Assembly (NCBI RefSeq): GCF_000821085.1 | Contig: NZ_CCXR01000001.1 | Location: forward strand, 2,625,001 to 2,689,000 | Direction of reading: 5' to 3' | DNA from: Bacillus sp. B-jedd | GTDB taxonomy: Bacteria; Bacillota; Bacilli; Bacillales; Cytobacillaceae | Length of the DNA stretch: 64,000 nucleotides | Part shown: positions 35,538 through 45,096 of the stretch, piece by piece | Layout of the letters: the number at the start of each line of letters is the position of its first letter | How positions within the stretch are numbered: position 1 is the first letter of the stretch | The notes under the pieces: model-generated | Seen by the model: the letters and a program-made list of their open reading frames with translations, nothing else | Database searches by the model: none | Told to the model about the DNA's origin: nothing | Translations under genes and position numbers: made by a program

Positions 35538-36182
35538 ATGCCACCTATGCCGCAAATGCCAATGCCAAGACCGGGAGGATTTGGCCGACAGCCAATGGCC
35601 CCGCGGTTTGCCCGTCAGTCCGGCTTCCCTGCGCCGCCCCGCGGCCCTAACATGGGACCGATGAATATGATGCAGCCGCAGCAGCCCTCAAGAGGCGGGG
35701 GTCTCCTTGCCAGGTTACTTGGGGGCGCAGGCCGTAACCAAGGAATTGCATCAACTACACGGGCTGCGACACAAGGACAGACTGGTGCGGGATCAGTTTT
35801 GAAATCGCTTGGAAATCCGGATACGATTAACACTTTCCTGGCAAATACACAAAATGTGATTAATACTGCCCAGAAATTCGGTCCGCTCATCGAACAGTAC
35901 GGCCCTCTAATCAAGAACCTGCCTTCGATGTGGAAACTTTATCGCGGGATTAAAGCCAGTGACAGCCAGTCAGAAGAAGCAACAGAAACAAAGAAGAATG
36001 AAAAACCTGCCGGCGGCCAGGAAATTGATAAAAGAAGGAAAAACAGAAACACAAGCAGTCAGGAGAAAAGCACGGACAACTTGGAGCAAGACGGGACCGA
36101 GTCAGCTGAGGAAAACACCTCCATCAGAAATAGGAGTAAAAGGGAAGGCAAGGGCGAGTCGAGGCCGAAATTGTTTTTCTGA
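35538..36182 (+). CDS. yqfQ: YqfQ/VrrA-like protein
   Basis: 214 residues. The N-terminus is rich in Pro, Met, Gly, Arg and Gln (PMPQMPMPRPGG), the middle (75-140) is a conserved helical core (LKSLGNPDTINTFLANTQNVINTAQKFGPLIEQYGPLIKNLPSMWKLYRG), and the C-terminus is highly charged. This is the layout of VrrA/YqfQ proteins, known in B. anthracis for a variable tandem-repeat region. The function is unknown. AAAGGAGG precedes the ATG. It is followed by a terminator. Confidence 0.85.
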   Translation: MPPMPQMPMPRPGGFGRQPMAPRFARQSGFPAPPRGPNMGPMNMMQPQQPSRGGGLLARLLGGAGRNQGIASTTRAATQGQTGAGSVLKSLGNPDTINTFLANTQNVINTAQKFGPLIEQYGPLIKNLPSMWKLYRGIKASDSQSEEATETKKNEKPAGGQEIDKRRKNRNTSSQEKSTDNLEQDGTESAEENTSIRNRSKREGKGESRPKLFF

Positions 36183-36187
36183 TTCTA

Positions 36188-36210
36188 GGTGCCGCTTCCG
36201 GCACCTTCTT
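36188..36210 (+). terminator. Terminator after yqfQ
   Basis: GGTGCCG-CTTC-CGGCACC hairpin followed by TTCTTTT. Confidence 0.78.
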
Positions 36211-36313
36211 TTCATTATTCTTCCTTGTGATATTATACACTTTGAAGTATTTTGCCAAGTCCTATATACTATATACATAGTGGTCAAGTCTGACCTTTAT
36301 AGGAGGCGTTAAT

Positions 36314-37270
36314 ATGAATGTCATTAAAATTTCACCTCGCGGCTATTGCTATGGCGTTGTCGATGCCATGGTAATCGCAAGGAACGCGGCTTTAGATAAA
36401 TCCCTTCCCAGGCCAATCTACATCCTAGGGATGATTGTTCATAATAAACATGTTACGGACGCTTTCGCGGAAGAAGGCATCATCACGTTAGACGGCAATA
36501 ACCGTCGGGAAATACTCGAGAAAGTTGAAAAGGGAACGGTCATATTCACAGCCCACGGCATCTCGCCAGAAGTCAGGAACCTTGCAAAGGAAAAAGGGCT
36601 GATCGCCCTCGATGCCACCTGTCCGGATGTAACTAAAACGCATGATTTGATCCATGCTAAGGAAGCTGAAGGCTATAAGGTTATTTATATTGGCAAAAAG
36701 GGGCATCCCGAACCGGAGGGAGCTGTCGGAGTGGCAGCGCCAGGCACCGTCTTCCTCGTCGAAACAGAAGCGGATGTCGATGCACTGGAACTGAATCACG
36801 ATAAAATCATCGTGACAAACCAGACAACCATGAGCCAATGGGACGTTGCGGATATTATGAAAAAGGTAGAAGAAAAATATCCTCATGTGGAAGTTCACAA
36901 AGAAATTTGCATGGCTACTCAGGTCAGGCAGGAAGCGGTTGCCGAGCAAGCTGGGCAGGCAGATGTTTTAATTGTCGTTGGTGACCCTAAAAGCAATAAC
37001 TCCAACAGGCTGGCTCAGGTTTCAGAAGAAATAGCAGGAACAAAGGCTTATCGGATTGCAGATATAAGTGAACTTGACCTTGAGTGGCTAAAGGGTGCGA
37101 CAACAGTCGCTGTAACCGCAGGAGCGTCAACCCCTACCCCAATTACGAAGGAAGTCATTGCTTTCCTTGAAAAATATGACCCGGAAGAACCCGCAACATG
37201 GATTCTGGAAAAGAATGTCCCTCTTTCTAAAATCCTGCCGAAGGTCAAAAATCCGGAAGCACGAATTTAA
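36314..37270 (+). CDS. ispH: 4-hydroxy-3-methylbut-2-enyl diphosphate reductase
   Basis: 318 residues; last enzyme of the MEP pathway, reducing HMBPP to IPP and DMAPP with a [4Fe-4S] cluster. The three cluster cysteines are Cys12 (GYCYGV), Cys103 (ATCPDVTK) and Cys199 (EICMATQ); the substrate segment [11 protein letters not shown] is intact. ATAGGAGGCG precedes the ATG. Its partner ispG lies 8 kb to the left. A bidirectional terminator separates it from the convergent Nif3-like gene. Confidence 0.96.
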   Translation: MNVIKISPRGYCYGVVDAMVIARNAALDKSLPRPIYILGMIVHNKHVTDAFAEEGIITLDGNNRREILEKVEKGTVIFTAHGISPEVRNLAKEKGLIALDATCPDVTKTHDLIHAKEAEGYKVIYIGKKGHPEPEGAVGVAAPGTVFLVETEADVDALELNHDKIIVTNQTTMSQWDVADIMKKVEEKYPHVEVHKEICMATQVRQEAVAEQAGQADVLIVVGDPKSNNSNRLAQVSEEIAGTKAYRIADISELDLEWLKGATTVAVTAGASTPTPITKEVIAFLEKYDPEEPATWILEKNVPLSKILPKVKNPEARI

Positions 37271-37283
37271 AGCGTTCTTCAAC

Positions 37284-37313
37284 GAAAAAACCGGCAATCT
37301 GGCCGGTTTTTTC
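37284..37313. terminator. Bidirectional terminator between ispH and the Nif3-like gene
   Basis: GAAAAAACCGGC-AATCT-GGCCGGTTTTTTC, with A/T runs on both sides. Confidence 0.88.
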
Positions 37314-37315
37314 TC

Positions 37316-38431
37316 TTATACTATTTGGAATGGGTCCGTATCGATTTCTGAGGCAAGAACTTCTACGCTATATCCCGTTTCTTCACTCATTCGGGTTAGA
37401 ATTGCCGCAAGTCCTTTTTTCATTATTTTTTCCACGTTATGGCCTGGATCGACCATATTCAATCCCAGCATTAGGCCATCGTGAGCGACATGATAATAGA
37501 TATCGCCGGTTACATATACATCCGCGCCTTTGAATTTAGCTTGTGAAAAGTACTTATTTCCGTCGCCGCCGAGCACGGCGACTTTTTTAACTTTGTCTTT
37601 AAGGTTCCCGACAACTCTTACTCTTTCTACACCTAAATCTGTTTTAACCTTATCAGCGAAATCCTTCAGGGTCATTTCCTTAATCGTGCCTATCCTGCCC
37701 AGCCCCAGTGTTTCCCCCCTATTTACGAGCTGATAAATATCATATGCCGGTTCTTCATATGGATGGGCCTTCAGCATCGCTGTGACAACCTTTTTCATAA
37801 GCCTTTCAGGAACAATGGTTTCAATTTTTATTTCCTCAACCTCTTCAATTTTCCCTTTATGGCCAATAAATGGATTCGCCCCTTCCCCAGGAAGAAACCT
37901 TCCAGTTCCGGACGAGGAATATGAACAATTGCTGTATTCACCAATGGAGCCAGCTCCTGCGTGTCCGAGTGCTTCCCTGACAGCATCGGCAGATTCCACA
38001 GGAACAAAGACCGCAATCTTTTTTAGCTTTTCTTCAAAAGTGGGCACGAGAACCTCGGAATTTTGCAAACCGAGCGCTTCTGCCAGCATATCATTAACCC
38101 CGCCTGTTGCGACATCGAGGTTGGTATGGGCCGCATAGACAGCTATATCATGCTTAATGAGCTTCTCAATGATTCGGCCTTGTGCTGTATCGGTTGCAAG
38201 CTTTGCCAACGGCCTGTAGATTGGCGGATGATGGGCGATGATCAACTGAATATTTTTTTCAATTGCTTCCTCCACAACCTCTTCAACCAAATCGAGGGCA
38301 ATTAACACCCGATCGACCGGCTGATTAAGCCTGCCAATTTGCAGGCCGACCTTGTCGCCTTCCATTGCGTATTCCTTTGGTGAAAACTTTTCCAGAAGGC
38401 CGATGATTTCATGTCCATTTATTTTTTTCAA
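37316..38431 (-). CDS. yqfO: Nif3-like dinuclear metal centre protein (YqfO)
   Basis: 371 residues: two Nif3 halves flanking a PII/CutA-like insert (~130-240; KIAVFVPVESADAVREALG). Metal ligands are in LIIAHHPPIY and AHTNLDVATGG of the N-terminal half and GDIYYHVAHDGL of the C-terminal half. The family is sometimes called GTP cyclohydrolase I type 2, but that activity is not secure. Its start overlaps the trmK stop, and the trmK-nif3 pair is widely conserved. Confidence 0.9.
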   Translation of the reverse strand: MKKINGHEIIGLLEKFSPKEYAMEGDKVGLQIGRLNQPVDRVLIALDLVEEVVEEAIEKNIQLIIAHHPPIYRPLAKLATDTAQGRIIEKLIKHDIAVYAAHTNLDVATGGVNDMLAEALGLQNSEVLVPTFEEKLKKIAVFVPVESADAVREALGHAGAGSIGEYSNCSYSSSGTGRFLPGEGANPFIGHKGKIEEVEEIKIETIVPERLMKKVVTAMLKAHPYEEPAYDIYQLVNRGETLGLGRIGTIKEMTLKDFADKVKTDLGVERVRVVGNLKDKVKKVAVLGGDGNKYFSQAKFKGADVYVTGDIYYHVAHDGLMLGLNMVDPGHNVEKIMKKGLAAILTRMSEETGYSVEVLASEIDTDPFQIV

Positions 38432-39138
38432 TGGGAAAGTACCTCCTCCACCAACTTTATCTTTTCAAAAATTTCTTCTTTTTTCTTTTTCGCCTCTTCA
38501 GTCTCCCTGGCCTGATCAAGCTGTTTGACGATTCTTTGCCAGTTTTCTTTTTCAAATGACCACTTCTTAGTAAATACTTCATTCTTTCGTTTAAGAAGAA
38601 ATGGTCCAAATAACAGCCCTTTTTCCAAGCCGCTTTCATAAGGCTTGTCCGGAATTCCTTTTTCAGCAGCAAGGATTTCATATATTTTGCCGTCTTCCTC
38701 TAGAATGGCCTCGTCAATCAGTTCCCAGCCATTATCACGAAGCCATTCCCTTACCGAAATCGCACTGACATTCGGCTGTAGCACCAGCCTGGTAATCTGT
38801 CCGAGTTTATCTTTCCCGGCTTCAAGAATTTCTGCTATCAGGGCTCCGCCCATGCCGGCTATTGTTATGCAGTCTGCGTCATTTGAGCTGATGACTTCGA
38901 GCCCATTTCCCATCCTTACTTGGATGATATCATCAAGTCCTTCCGCCTCGACCTGCTTTTTTGCGGACAGGTAGGGGCCTTCGACGACTTCTCCCGCGAT
39001 GGCGGAAGAAATCAATCCCTTATTGGCAAGATAGCATGGGAGATAGGCATGGTCCGAGCCTATATCCGCAAGCTTGGCGCCTTCCGGGACAAAGGCTGCT
39101 ACTGTCGCGAGCCTCATAGATAATTGCTGAGCATTCAT
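38428..39138 (-). CDS. trmK: tRNA (adenine(22)-N(1))-methyltransferase
   Basis: 236 residues; methylates N1 of A22 in the D-arm of tRNAs. The SAM-binding motif I is VPEGAKLADIGSDHAYLPCYL; the catalytic-region CITIAGMGGALIAEIL and LQPNVSAISVREWL are typical of TrmK. The C-terminal 60 residues form the family's coiled-coil tail. ATGA overlap with yqfO. The upstream gap to cccA holds cccA termination signals, so trmK should have its own promoter near 39150. Confidence 0.93.
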   Translation of the reverse strand: MNAQQLSMRLATVAAFVPEGAKLADIGSDHAYLPCYLANKGLISSAIAGEVVEGPYLSAKKQVEAEGLDDIIQVRMGNGLEVISSNDADCITIAGMGGALIAEILEAGKDKLGQITRLVLQPNVSAISVREWLRDNGWELIDEAILEEDGKIYEILAAEKGIPDKPYESGLEKGLLFGPFLLKRKNEVFTKKWSFEKENWQRIVKQLDQARETEEAKKKKEEIFEKIKLVEEVLSH

Positions 39139-39179
39139 TTATCCTCACCACTTTTCGTTAACTAGTACTCCTTAAGTAT

Positions 39180-39209
39180 AAAAAAAGTCCTTCACGTATG
39201 CAAAGGACA
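39180..39209 (-). terminator. Distal terminator downstream of cccA
   Basis: On the minus strand GTCCTT-TGCATACGTG-AAGGAC followed by seven T. It would stop read-through toward trmK. Confidence 0.7.
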
Positions 39210-39217
39210 GAAAAAGC

Positions 39218-39250
39218 GACAGAGCTGCCAATCCCCTGGCAGCTCTTCTA
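39218..39250 (-). terminator. Proximal hairpin downstream of cccA
   Basis: AGAGCTGCC pairs exactly with GGCAGCTCT around an 8-base loop. No immediate T run; it may protect or process the cccA mRNA before the distal terminator. Confidence 0.55.
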
Positions 39251-39305
39251 AAAAATATGATCCCGATTAAGGGGCAGTAAAACCCTTAACTTACGCGAGT
39301 TTACT

Positions 39306-39665
39306 TTATTTCTTATCCGCTAGCCATTTGGCCAGGGCATTGGCTTCTTCCCCGCTTGCCAGACCCTTCGGCATTGAACCTTTACCATTCAAAATAACGT
39401 CTTTGATATCGGCTTCCTGTAGTTTTGAACCGATATCGCTAAGTTTCGGGCCTGTTTTGCCTTCGAGATTGTCGCCATGGCAGCCGATACATCCTTTTGC
39501 CTTGTAAAGCTCATCAGGCTTTGCCACCTCTGTCGTCTTTTCACCGCCGGCCTTGTCGCCTTTGGCTACCTCCTTCATATCACCAAGACCTTTGAAGGAA
39601 AGCACAAACATCAACCCGATACCCAATACCATGATCATAATGAATGGAATAACTGGATTTTTCAT
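39306..39665 (-). CDS. cccA: Cytochrome c-550
   Basis: 119 residues. One N-terminal membrane helix (about 4-23) anchors a small extracytoplasmic c-type haem domain with CIGCH as the haem-binding motif and the later methionine ligand in GKGSMPKGL. It carries electrons from menaquinol:cytochrome c reductase to terminal oxidase. The ATG at 39665 has GGGAGGGG; the frame extends 15 codons further without a signal. It lies near sigA as in B. subtilis, but separated from it by an extra gene. Confidence 0.92.
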   Translation of the reverse strand: MKNPVIPFIMIMVLGIGLMFVLSFKGLGDMKEVAKGDKAGGEKTTEVAKPDELYKAKGCIGCHGDNLEGKTGPKLSDIGSKLQEADIKDVILNGKGSMPKGLASGEEANALAKWLADKK

Positions 39666-39789
39666 GTAATACCCCTCCCTTATGTACGAACTATAACATA
39701 GATGATGCAAACAACTTCTATTTTAGCTGAAAACCCACGGAAGGAAAAGCATTTAAGTTACTTTTGTCACTTTTAGTTGAAAAGAAAGG

Positions 39790-39827
39790 AAAAGGCTGCC
39801 GAAAATCGTTTACCGACAGCCTTTTTT
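39790..39827. terminator. Terminator after the acyl-CoA dehydrogenase gene
   Basis: AAAAGGCTGCCG and CGACAGCCTTTTTT form an imperfect stem with T/A on both sides. The remaining bases to cccA show nothing else. Confidence 0.75.
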
Positions 39828-39909
39828 CCATTCTGAGTAATGATTTTTATCTTTCCCGCAGATTTCTGAATCGAAGGAAGCCTTCTTTATAATAAGGAGC
39901 CTGGTCCTA

Positions 39910-41049
39910 CTAACAGCCAATCTCCCTTGCAATAACGATGCGTTGTATTTCAGAAGTTCCTTCCCCTATTTCAAGTAGTTTGGCATCCCGCATATACCGT
40001 TCTACATGATAATCTTTCATATATCCATATCCCCCGTGAATTTGGACAGCCTGGTCGGTAACTTCCATACAAATTTCCGAGGCATATAATTTGCACATCG
40101 AAGCTTCTTTCGTAAATGATTTCCCCTTGTCCTTCAGCCATGCTGCTTTATAGACCATATTTCTTGCAAGTTCTATTTTCATGGCCATATCGGCAAGTTT
40201 AAATTGGATTGCCTGAAAAGAGGAAAGCGGTTTGCCGAATTGCTTCCGTTCCTTGGAATACTGCAACGCCTTTTCATAAGCAGCCTGAGCAATTCCGACG
40301 GCCATCGCCCCTATCCCAATTCTTCCCCCATCAAGCGTAATCAGAAATTGCTTAAAACCTTCTCCCCTCTTACCAAGGAGATTTTCCTCGGGAACCATGA
40401 CATCCTCCATAACTAGTTCTGTTGTGTTGGAGGAATGCAGCCCCATCTTTTCATAATTGTCTATTATCGAAAAACCCGTGGCGTCAGTTGGAACAAGAAT
40501 TGCGCTGATTTCTTTTTCCCCGTTAACTTCACCGGTAACAGCCGTTAAGGCCAAGTGTTTGGCATAGCTAGCATTAGTAATAAAGCATTTACTCCCGTTA
40601 ATGGTCCACTCGCCATTTTCCAGTTTGGCCGTCGTCCTTGTACCGCCCGCATCCGAACCGGCATTGGGCTCTGTCAGCCCAAAGGCGCCAAATGATTCTC
40701 CTGTGCAGATCGGAGCGAGGTACTTTTGTTTTTGTTCTTCTGTCCCGAACATATTGATTGGTGCCCCGCCAAGCGAGATATGGGCGGAATAGGTAATACC
40801 TGTTGAACCGCATCCCCTGCTGAGTTCTTCCGTGACGATGGCAAAACTGACCGTATCAGCACCGCCGCCGCCATATTCCTCAGGAAATGGAAGGCCCATG
40901 ATGCCCATTTCTCCAAGTTTTTTAAAAATCTCAATCGGAAATTTCTTTGATCTATCCCGTTCCAGGGCACCTGGAGCGACTTCCTCATCAACAAATTCTT
41001 TCATCATTTTTTTAATCATTTCCTGTTCAGGTGTTAAATCGAAATTCAT
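39910..41049 (-). CDS. Acyl-CoA dehydrogenase
   Basis: 379 residues, full-length FAD enzyme of the short/branched-chain class. FAD and substrate signatures are [19 protein letters not shown] and [22 protein letters not shown], and the catalytic base is the Glu of [10 protein letters not shown]. It oxidises an acyl-CoA (short-chain or branched, exact substrate unknown) and passes electrons to ETF. Related to MmgC and AcdA proteins. Single gene between cccA and sigA, where B. subtilis has no acyl-CoA dehydrogenase; no other fatty-acid or branched-chain genes are nearby. Confidence 0.9.
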   Translation of the reverse strand: MNFDLTPEQEMIKKMMKEFVDEEVAPGALERDRSKKFPIEIFKKLGEMGIMGLPFPEEYGGGGADTVSFAIVTEELSRGCGSTGITYSAHISLGGAPINMFGTEEQKQKYLAPICTGESFGAFGLTEPNAGSDAGGTRTTAKLENGEWTINGSKCFITNASYAKHLALTAVTGEVNGEKEISAILVPTDATGFSIIDNYEKMGLHSSNTTELVMEDVMVPEENLLGKRGEGFKQFLITLDGGRIGIGAMAVGIAQAAYEKALQYSKERKQFGKPLSSFQAIQFKLADMAMKIELARNMVYKAAWLKDKGKSFTKEASMCKLYASEICMEVTDQAVQIHGGYGYMKDYHVERYMRDAKLLEIGEGTSEIQRIVIAREIGC

Positions 41050-41322
41050 GTGTCCCCCTCCAACTCCAATGTATGCGCTTTCTTAACCATTATATGGTGA
41101 TAATATAATTTTCTCAACATTTATAACTTTTAGGAAAATCACTCTGTTATTTTAAAATTATTCCTTATTACATTTGCTTTTGGATTTCCCATTCAGTAAA
41201 ATGAATCACAAGGTAAATGGGCCGAATGTCTTATCCCTGGTTAGGCGTGCTCAATCCAGTTTGTTTTCTCAAGAAAATTGATTGCTAATTGTAAGATTCA
41301 AAAGGCAGCTATAAATTGGGCA
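41050..41322. other. Intergenic region between acyl-CoA dehydrogenase and sigA
   Basis: About 270 bases of A/T-rich sequence with no open frame of note. It should hold the acyl-CoA dehydrogenase promoter, which I cannot assign with confidence. GGGGGACA-like ribosome-binding bases lie just before the ATG. Confidence 0.5.
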
Positions 41323-41355
41323 AAAGAAAAAGCCTGCCTCATTAAGAGGCAAGCT
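41323..41355 (-). terminator. Terminator after sigA
   Basis: On the minus strand AGCTTGCCTC-TTAAT-GAGGCAGGCT followed by TTTTCTTTT; it ends the dnaG-sigA unit. Confidence 0.85.
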
Positions 41356-41367
41356 CATAAATCATTC

Positions 41368-42495
41368 TTATTCCAGGAAATCTTTCAGGCGCTTGCTTCG
41401 GCTTGGATGCCTTAGTTTTCTCAGCGCCTTTGCTTCGATTTGCCTGATTCGCTCCCTGGTTACGCCAAAGACCTTCCCCACTTCTTCAAGTGTGCGGGTC
41501 CGGCCATCATCAAGCCCAAACCTTAAGCGAAGGACATTCTCTTCCCTGTCAGTTAAAGTATCGAGCACGTCTTCCAACTGTTCTTTCAACAATTCGAAAG
41601 CCGCATGTTCGGATGGGGAAGTCGCATCCTGGTCTTCAATGAAATCACCAAGATGAGAATCGTCTTCCTCGCCGATTGGAGTTTCAAGAGAGACCGGTTC
41701 CTGGGCAATCTTTAAGATTTCCCTGACCTTATCAGGAGTAAGATCCATGTCTTCGGCAATCTCTTCAGGAGTCGGTTCGCGCCCTAAGTCCTGAAGCAGC
41801 TGTCTTTGAACCCTGATCAGTTTATTGATTGTTTCCACCATATGGACCGGTATGCGGATTGTCCTTGCCTGGTCTGCTATTGCGCGGGTAATGGCCTGGC
41901 GGATCCACCATGTTGCATACGTACTGAATTTAAACCCTTTACGGTAGTCAAACTTTTCAACAGCTTTAATAAGGCCCATATTTCCTTCCTGAATTAGGTC
42001 GAGGAACAGCATCCCCCTGCCGACATACCGTTTGGCGATGCTGACAACCAGCCTCAGGTTTGCTTCAGCCAGGCGGCGCTTCGCTTCCTCGTCCCCGGCC
42101 TCAATCCTGTTGGCAAGCTCGATCTCTTCCTCTGCGGATAAAAGGTCGACTCTGCCGATTTCTTTTAAATACATGCGGACTGGATCGTTGATTTTCACGC
42201 CTGGAGGGACACTCAAGTCATTAAGGTCGAATTCCTCATCATCGTCCTTTGCAAGCTGCTGGGTATTCGGGTCAGCCTCCTCGTTATCTCCGACCAGCTC
42301 AATTCCTTGGTCACCAAGGAATTCATAAAATTCATCCATTTGATCGGAATCCAGTTCAAAATTCGCCATTTTTTCAGCTATATCATCATAGGCAAGGTGG
42401 CCAACTTTTTTACCCAGTGCTGTTAATTGGTCCTTTACTTGTTCAACGGTCAATTCAGTTTCGACCTCGTTTGACCGTGCTGACTTCTCAGCCAT
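41368..42495 (-). CDS. sigA: Primary sigma factor SigA
   Basis: 375 residues, housekeeping RNA polymerase sigma-70. Region 1.1 is acidic (40-100); region 1.2 [16 protein letters not shown]; region 2 with [55 protein letters not shown], which reads the -10 box; region 4.2 with [28 protein letters not shown], which reads the -35 box. It follows dnaG by 39 bases, the conserved macromolecular synthesis operon order. Confidence 0.98.
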   Translation of the reverse strand: MAEKSARSNEVETELTVEQVKDQLTALGKKVGHLAYDDIAEKMANFELDSDQMDEFYEFLGDQGIELVGDNEEADPNTQQLAKDDDEEFDLNDLSVPPGVKINDPVRMYLKEIGRVDLLSAEEEIELANRIEAGDEEAKRRLAEANLRLVVSIAKRYVGRGMLFLDLIQEGNMGLIKAVEKFDYRKGFKFSTYATWWIRQAITRAIADQARTIRIPVHMVETINKLIRVQRQLLQDLGREPTPEEIAEDMDLTPDKVREILKIAQEPVSLETPIGEEDDSHLGDFIEDQDATSPSEHAAFELLKEQLEDVLDTLTDREENVLRLRFGLDDGRTRTLEEVGKVFGVTRERIRQIEAKALRKLRHPSRSKRLKDFLE

Positions 42496-42534
42496 AGGTC
42501 CCCCTCCTTCAAAATTCAGGCAGATTAAACTGCT

Positions 42535-44340
42535 TTACAATGATTTTTGCAACTCAAGTATTTCTTTACCCAGCTGGATGGCCCGCGGGTAATCCTTTTG
42601 GGAATCAGCTTCTTTCTGCTGTGCCCTTTTTTCCTTTATTTTTAACATCTTTTCATATTTCAACACCTGATTGATATAATCAGATAGCTCTTTATCGCCC
42701 AATTCCTCATTCACTGTCATCATTCCAATTTCGGCAACCATCCTCCTAAGCTTTTCATCCTTTATATAATCAAGGAAATCAACAAGCTCAAATTGTTCCC
42801 TTTCCTCAAAGTAGCCGAAAAGGTAGGTGAAAATCGCCTGGTGCTCGTCATGATGAAATGTATTTCCATTCAGCATTTCCTGAATTTTATAAGCCACATC
42901 CCTATTCCGAAGCATATGGGCAATCATCCGCCGTTCCGCTGTGAAATGGGCAGGCTTCAATTCAGTTACCAGCCTGGGGCTAAAGCGGTTCTGTGCAGCA
43001 GGGACTGGACGTTGTTCCTGCTGTTTATTCTTTGGGCCGGAAACAGACAATTGCTGTTTTAGAGCTTCCAGCGAAAGCGAGAATTCATCGGCCAGCTGCC
43101 TTAAATAGTGGTCTTTTTCAACTACGTTCGGCAACAGGCTTATTTCGCTTATTATCTTTTCTATATAGGCGAGCCTATCTCCTTCATTTTGGAGATTTTT
43201 CCCCCGCCGATAATAAAGGAATTTGAATGACATCCATGTGAGGCTGGCCCCGATGATTTCTGTCCTGAATTTTTCCTCGCCATATTTCTTGATATAATCG
43301 TCAGGATCAAGACTGTCAGGCATCACGGCCACCCGAATATCAATCGCAGCCTCCGCTAGCATGAGGCCCGCCCTGAATGCGGCTTCTATTCCCGCATGAT
43401 CAGAGTCAAAGCAGACAGTTACCTGCTGGGCATTGCGGCGAATCAAGGATATGTGCTCCGGTGTCAGGGAGGTGCCCATTGTCCCGATTCCATTTTCAAC
43501 GCCGGCTCGGTCAGACGAGATGACATCCGCAAACCCCTCGAAAAGGACAGCGTGGTTCTGCCGGCGTATAACAGGCTTTGCCAAGTGAAAATTGTACAAT
43601 GTTCTGCTTTTATTAAAGATTGCTGTTTCAGGACTGTTCAGATATTTAGGGTTTTCCCCTCCCATTGTCCTTCCTGAAAAAGCAATCGTTTTTCCGTTTT
43701 GGTCAAAAAGAGGAAACATAATTCGATTTCGGAACCTGTCAAAATAGGTGCCATCACGTTCCCGCTTTATTATTAGACCGGCTTTTTCCATTTCTTCCGG
43801 CTTAAAGCCCCTCTTCAAGAGGAAGTTGGTGACGAAATCCCAGGAATCAAGCGCATAGCCTATTTGGAATTTATCAATTGACTCCCTGGTGAATCCCCTT
43901 TCCAGCAAATATTCCAGCGCTTCCTGCCCGTCTTTTGTATGGACAAGAATATGGTGGTAAAATTTATTTAGAAGCTCATGTGCTTCATAGAGCGGCTGGA
44001 GGGCCGCCTGTCCGGCTCTGCCTGCAGACTCATTCGCCTGGCTGACTTCCAGTTCAATTCCCGCCCTGGCAGCGAGTTTCACTGCCGCATCGGTGAAGGA
44101 AGCACCTTCAAGTTCCATTAAAAAAGAAAAAACATTTCCTCCTGTACCGCACCCGAAGCAGTGAAAAATCTGCTTTTCAGGTGATACAGAAAAGGAAGGT
44201 GAATTTTCCCCATGGAATGGACAAAGGCCAAAATAATTGCGGCCCTGTTTCTTAAGCTGCACATATTCACCGACAACTTCTACTATATCAACAGATTGGC
44301 GTATCTGATTGATTTTTTCTTCGGGTATGCGCACCGCCAT
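42535..44340 (-). CDS. dnaG: DNA primase DnaG
   Basis: 601 residues; makes RNA primers at the replication fork. Domains in order: CHC2 zinc finger (CPFH ... CFGC, ~40-64), primase core with the TOPRIM acidic residues EGFADV and CFDSDHAG (~260-345), and a C-terminal helicase-binding domain that contacts DnaB/DnaC. The start MAVRIPEEKINQIRQSVDIV is typical. It lies 28 bases after yqxD and directly before sigA. Confidence 0.97.
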   Translation of the reverse strand: MAVRIPEEKINQIRQSVDIVEVVGEYVQLKKQGRNYFGLCPFHGENSPSFSVSPEKQIFHCFGCGTGGNVFSFLMELEGASFTDAAVKLAARAGIELEVSQANESAGRAGQAALQPLYEAHELLNKFYHHILVHTKDGQEALEYLLERGFTRESIDKFQIGYALDSWDFVTNFLLKRGFKPEEMEKAGLIIKRERDGTYFDRFRNRIMFPLFDQNGKTIAFSGRTMGGENPKYLNSPETAIFNKSRTLYNFHLAKPVIRRQNHAVLFEGFADVISSDRAGVENGIGTMGTSLTPEHISLIRRNAQQVTVCFDSDHAGIEAAFRAGLMLAEAAIDIRVAVMPDSLDPDDYIKKYGEEKFRTEIIGASLTWMSFKFLYYRRGKNLQNEGDRLAYIEKIISEISLLPNVVEKDHYLRQLADEFSLSLEALKQQLSVSGPKNKQQEQRPVPAAQNRFSPRLVTELKPAHFTAERRMIAHMLRNRDVAYKIQEMLNGNTFHHDEHQAIFTYLFGYFEEREQFELVDFLDYIKDEKLRRMVAEIGMMTVNEELGDKELSDYINQVLKYEKMLKIKEKRAQQKEADSQKDYPRAIQLGKEILELQKSL

Positions 44341-44368
44341 AAAAACATCTCCATATCAGCATACTTAA

Positions 44369-44857
44369 TCAATCCGGCTCTTTGCGGACTGCCGCAGTTG
44401 CAAAGATTTCTGACAGTACCCGGACAAATCGTTTTCGCTCCACCTCTGAAAAAGGTGAGGGGCCTTTCCCGTAAATCCCCCTTGCCCTTGCTTTGGCGTT
44501 TAAAAAACGGATATCCAAGGCTGTCTGGATGTCTTTATCCTCAAATAAAATTCCCTTGGGGGACAATACATAAACCCCTTTCGGAAGCAGGGTGGAAGCA
44601 AGGCCGATATCCTGGGTAACAACAATGTCCCCTTTCATGGTATGGTTCATGATATAAAGATCCGCCGCTTCACGGCTAGAATCCACATATCTCCAATCCC
44701 AGTCTGCATATAACGGATTTGTCACAGTATGGGCATAAGATGCGACAAATATGGCCGGGACAGAAAAGTCGGACGCCAAATGGGCGATTTCCTCTTTAAC
44801 AGGGCAAGAATCCGCATCCACAAAAACTGCCGGTTTTCTTTTTTCCTTAGTACTAAT
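44369..44857 (-). CDS. yqxD: YqxD/YaiI family UPF0178 protein
   Basis: About 162 residues if started at the ATT at 44857 (150 if at GTG 44821). DUF188/UPF0178 family, PIN-like fold, with VDADSCPVKEEI, GDIVVTQDIGLAS and NAKARARG as signatures; the function is unproven. The conserved KPAVFVDADSC strand lies upstream of GTG 44821, which also lacks a ribosome-binding site. No ATG, GTG or TTG occurs in frame further up, but ATT at 44857 gives MSTKEKRKPAVFVDADSC and follows GGGGGGATGTAGA. An AUU start is therefore the best reading. First gene before dnaG-sigA. Confidence 0.8.
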   Translation of the reverse strand: MSTKEKRKPAVFVDADSCPVKEEIAHLASDFSVPAIFVASYAHTVTNPLYADWDWRYVDSSREAADLYIMNHTMKGDIVVTQDIGLASTLLPKGVYVLSPKGILFEDKDIQTALDIRFLNAKARARGIYGKGPSPFSEVERKRFVRVLSEIFATAAVRKEPD

Positions 44858-45055
44858 TCTACATCCCCCCGTAAATTCCTTCTTTCCTAGTAAAGATTAT
44901 CGGAGATTGTGTCGAATTTTTTTCTATTCTCTTCCTTGACATCTGACAATAAATAGTTTATTCCTCAAGGTGTAACTCTAAACCTCTATTTTCTTTATTT
45001 TTATCACAATTTTTTATTATAGAACATTTAAAGACTTTTTACCATAATAAAATAT

Positions 45056-45088
45056 GAAAACACATGGCCCATTCCTGCCATGTGTTTC
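45056..45088 (-). terminator. Terminator after the PPDK regulatory gene
   Basis: AAACACATGGC and GCCATGTGTTTTC form an 11-bp stem with a short T-rich tail. Confidence 0.7.
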
Positions 45089-45096
45089 CTCACTGA

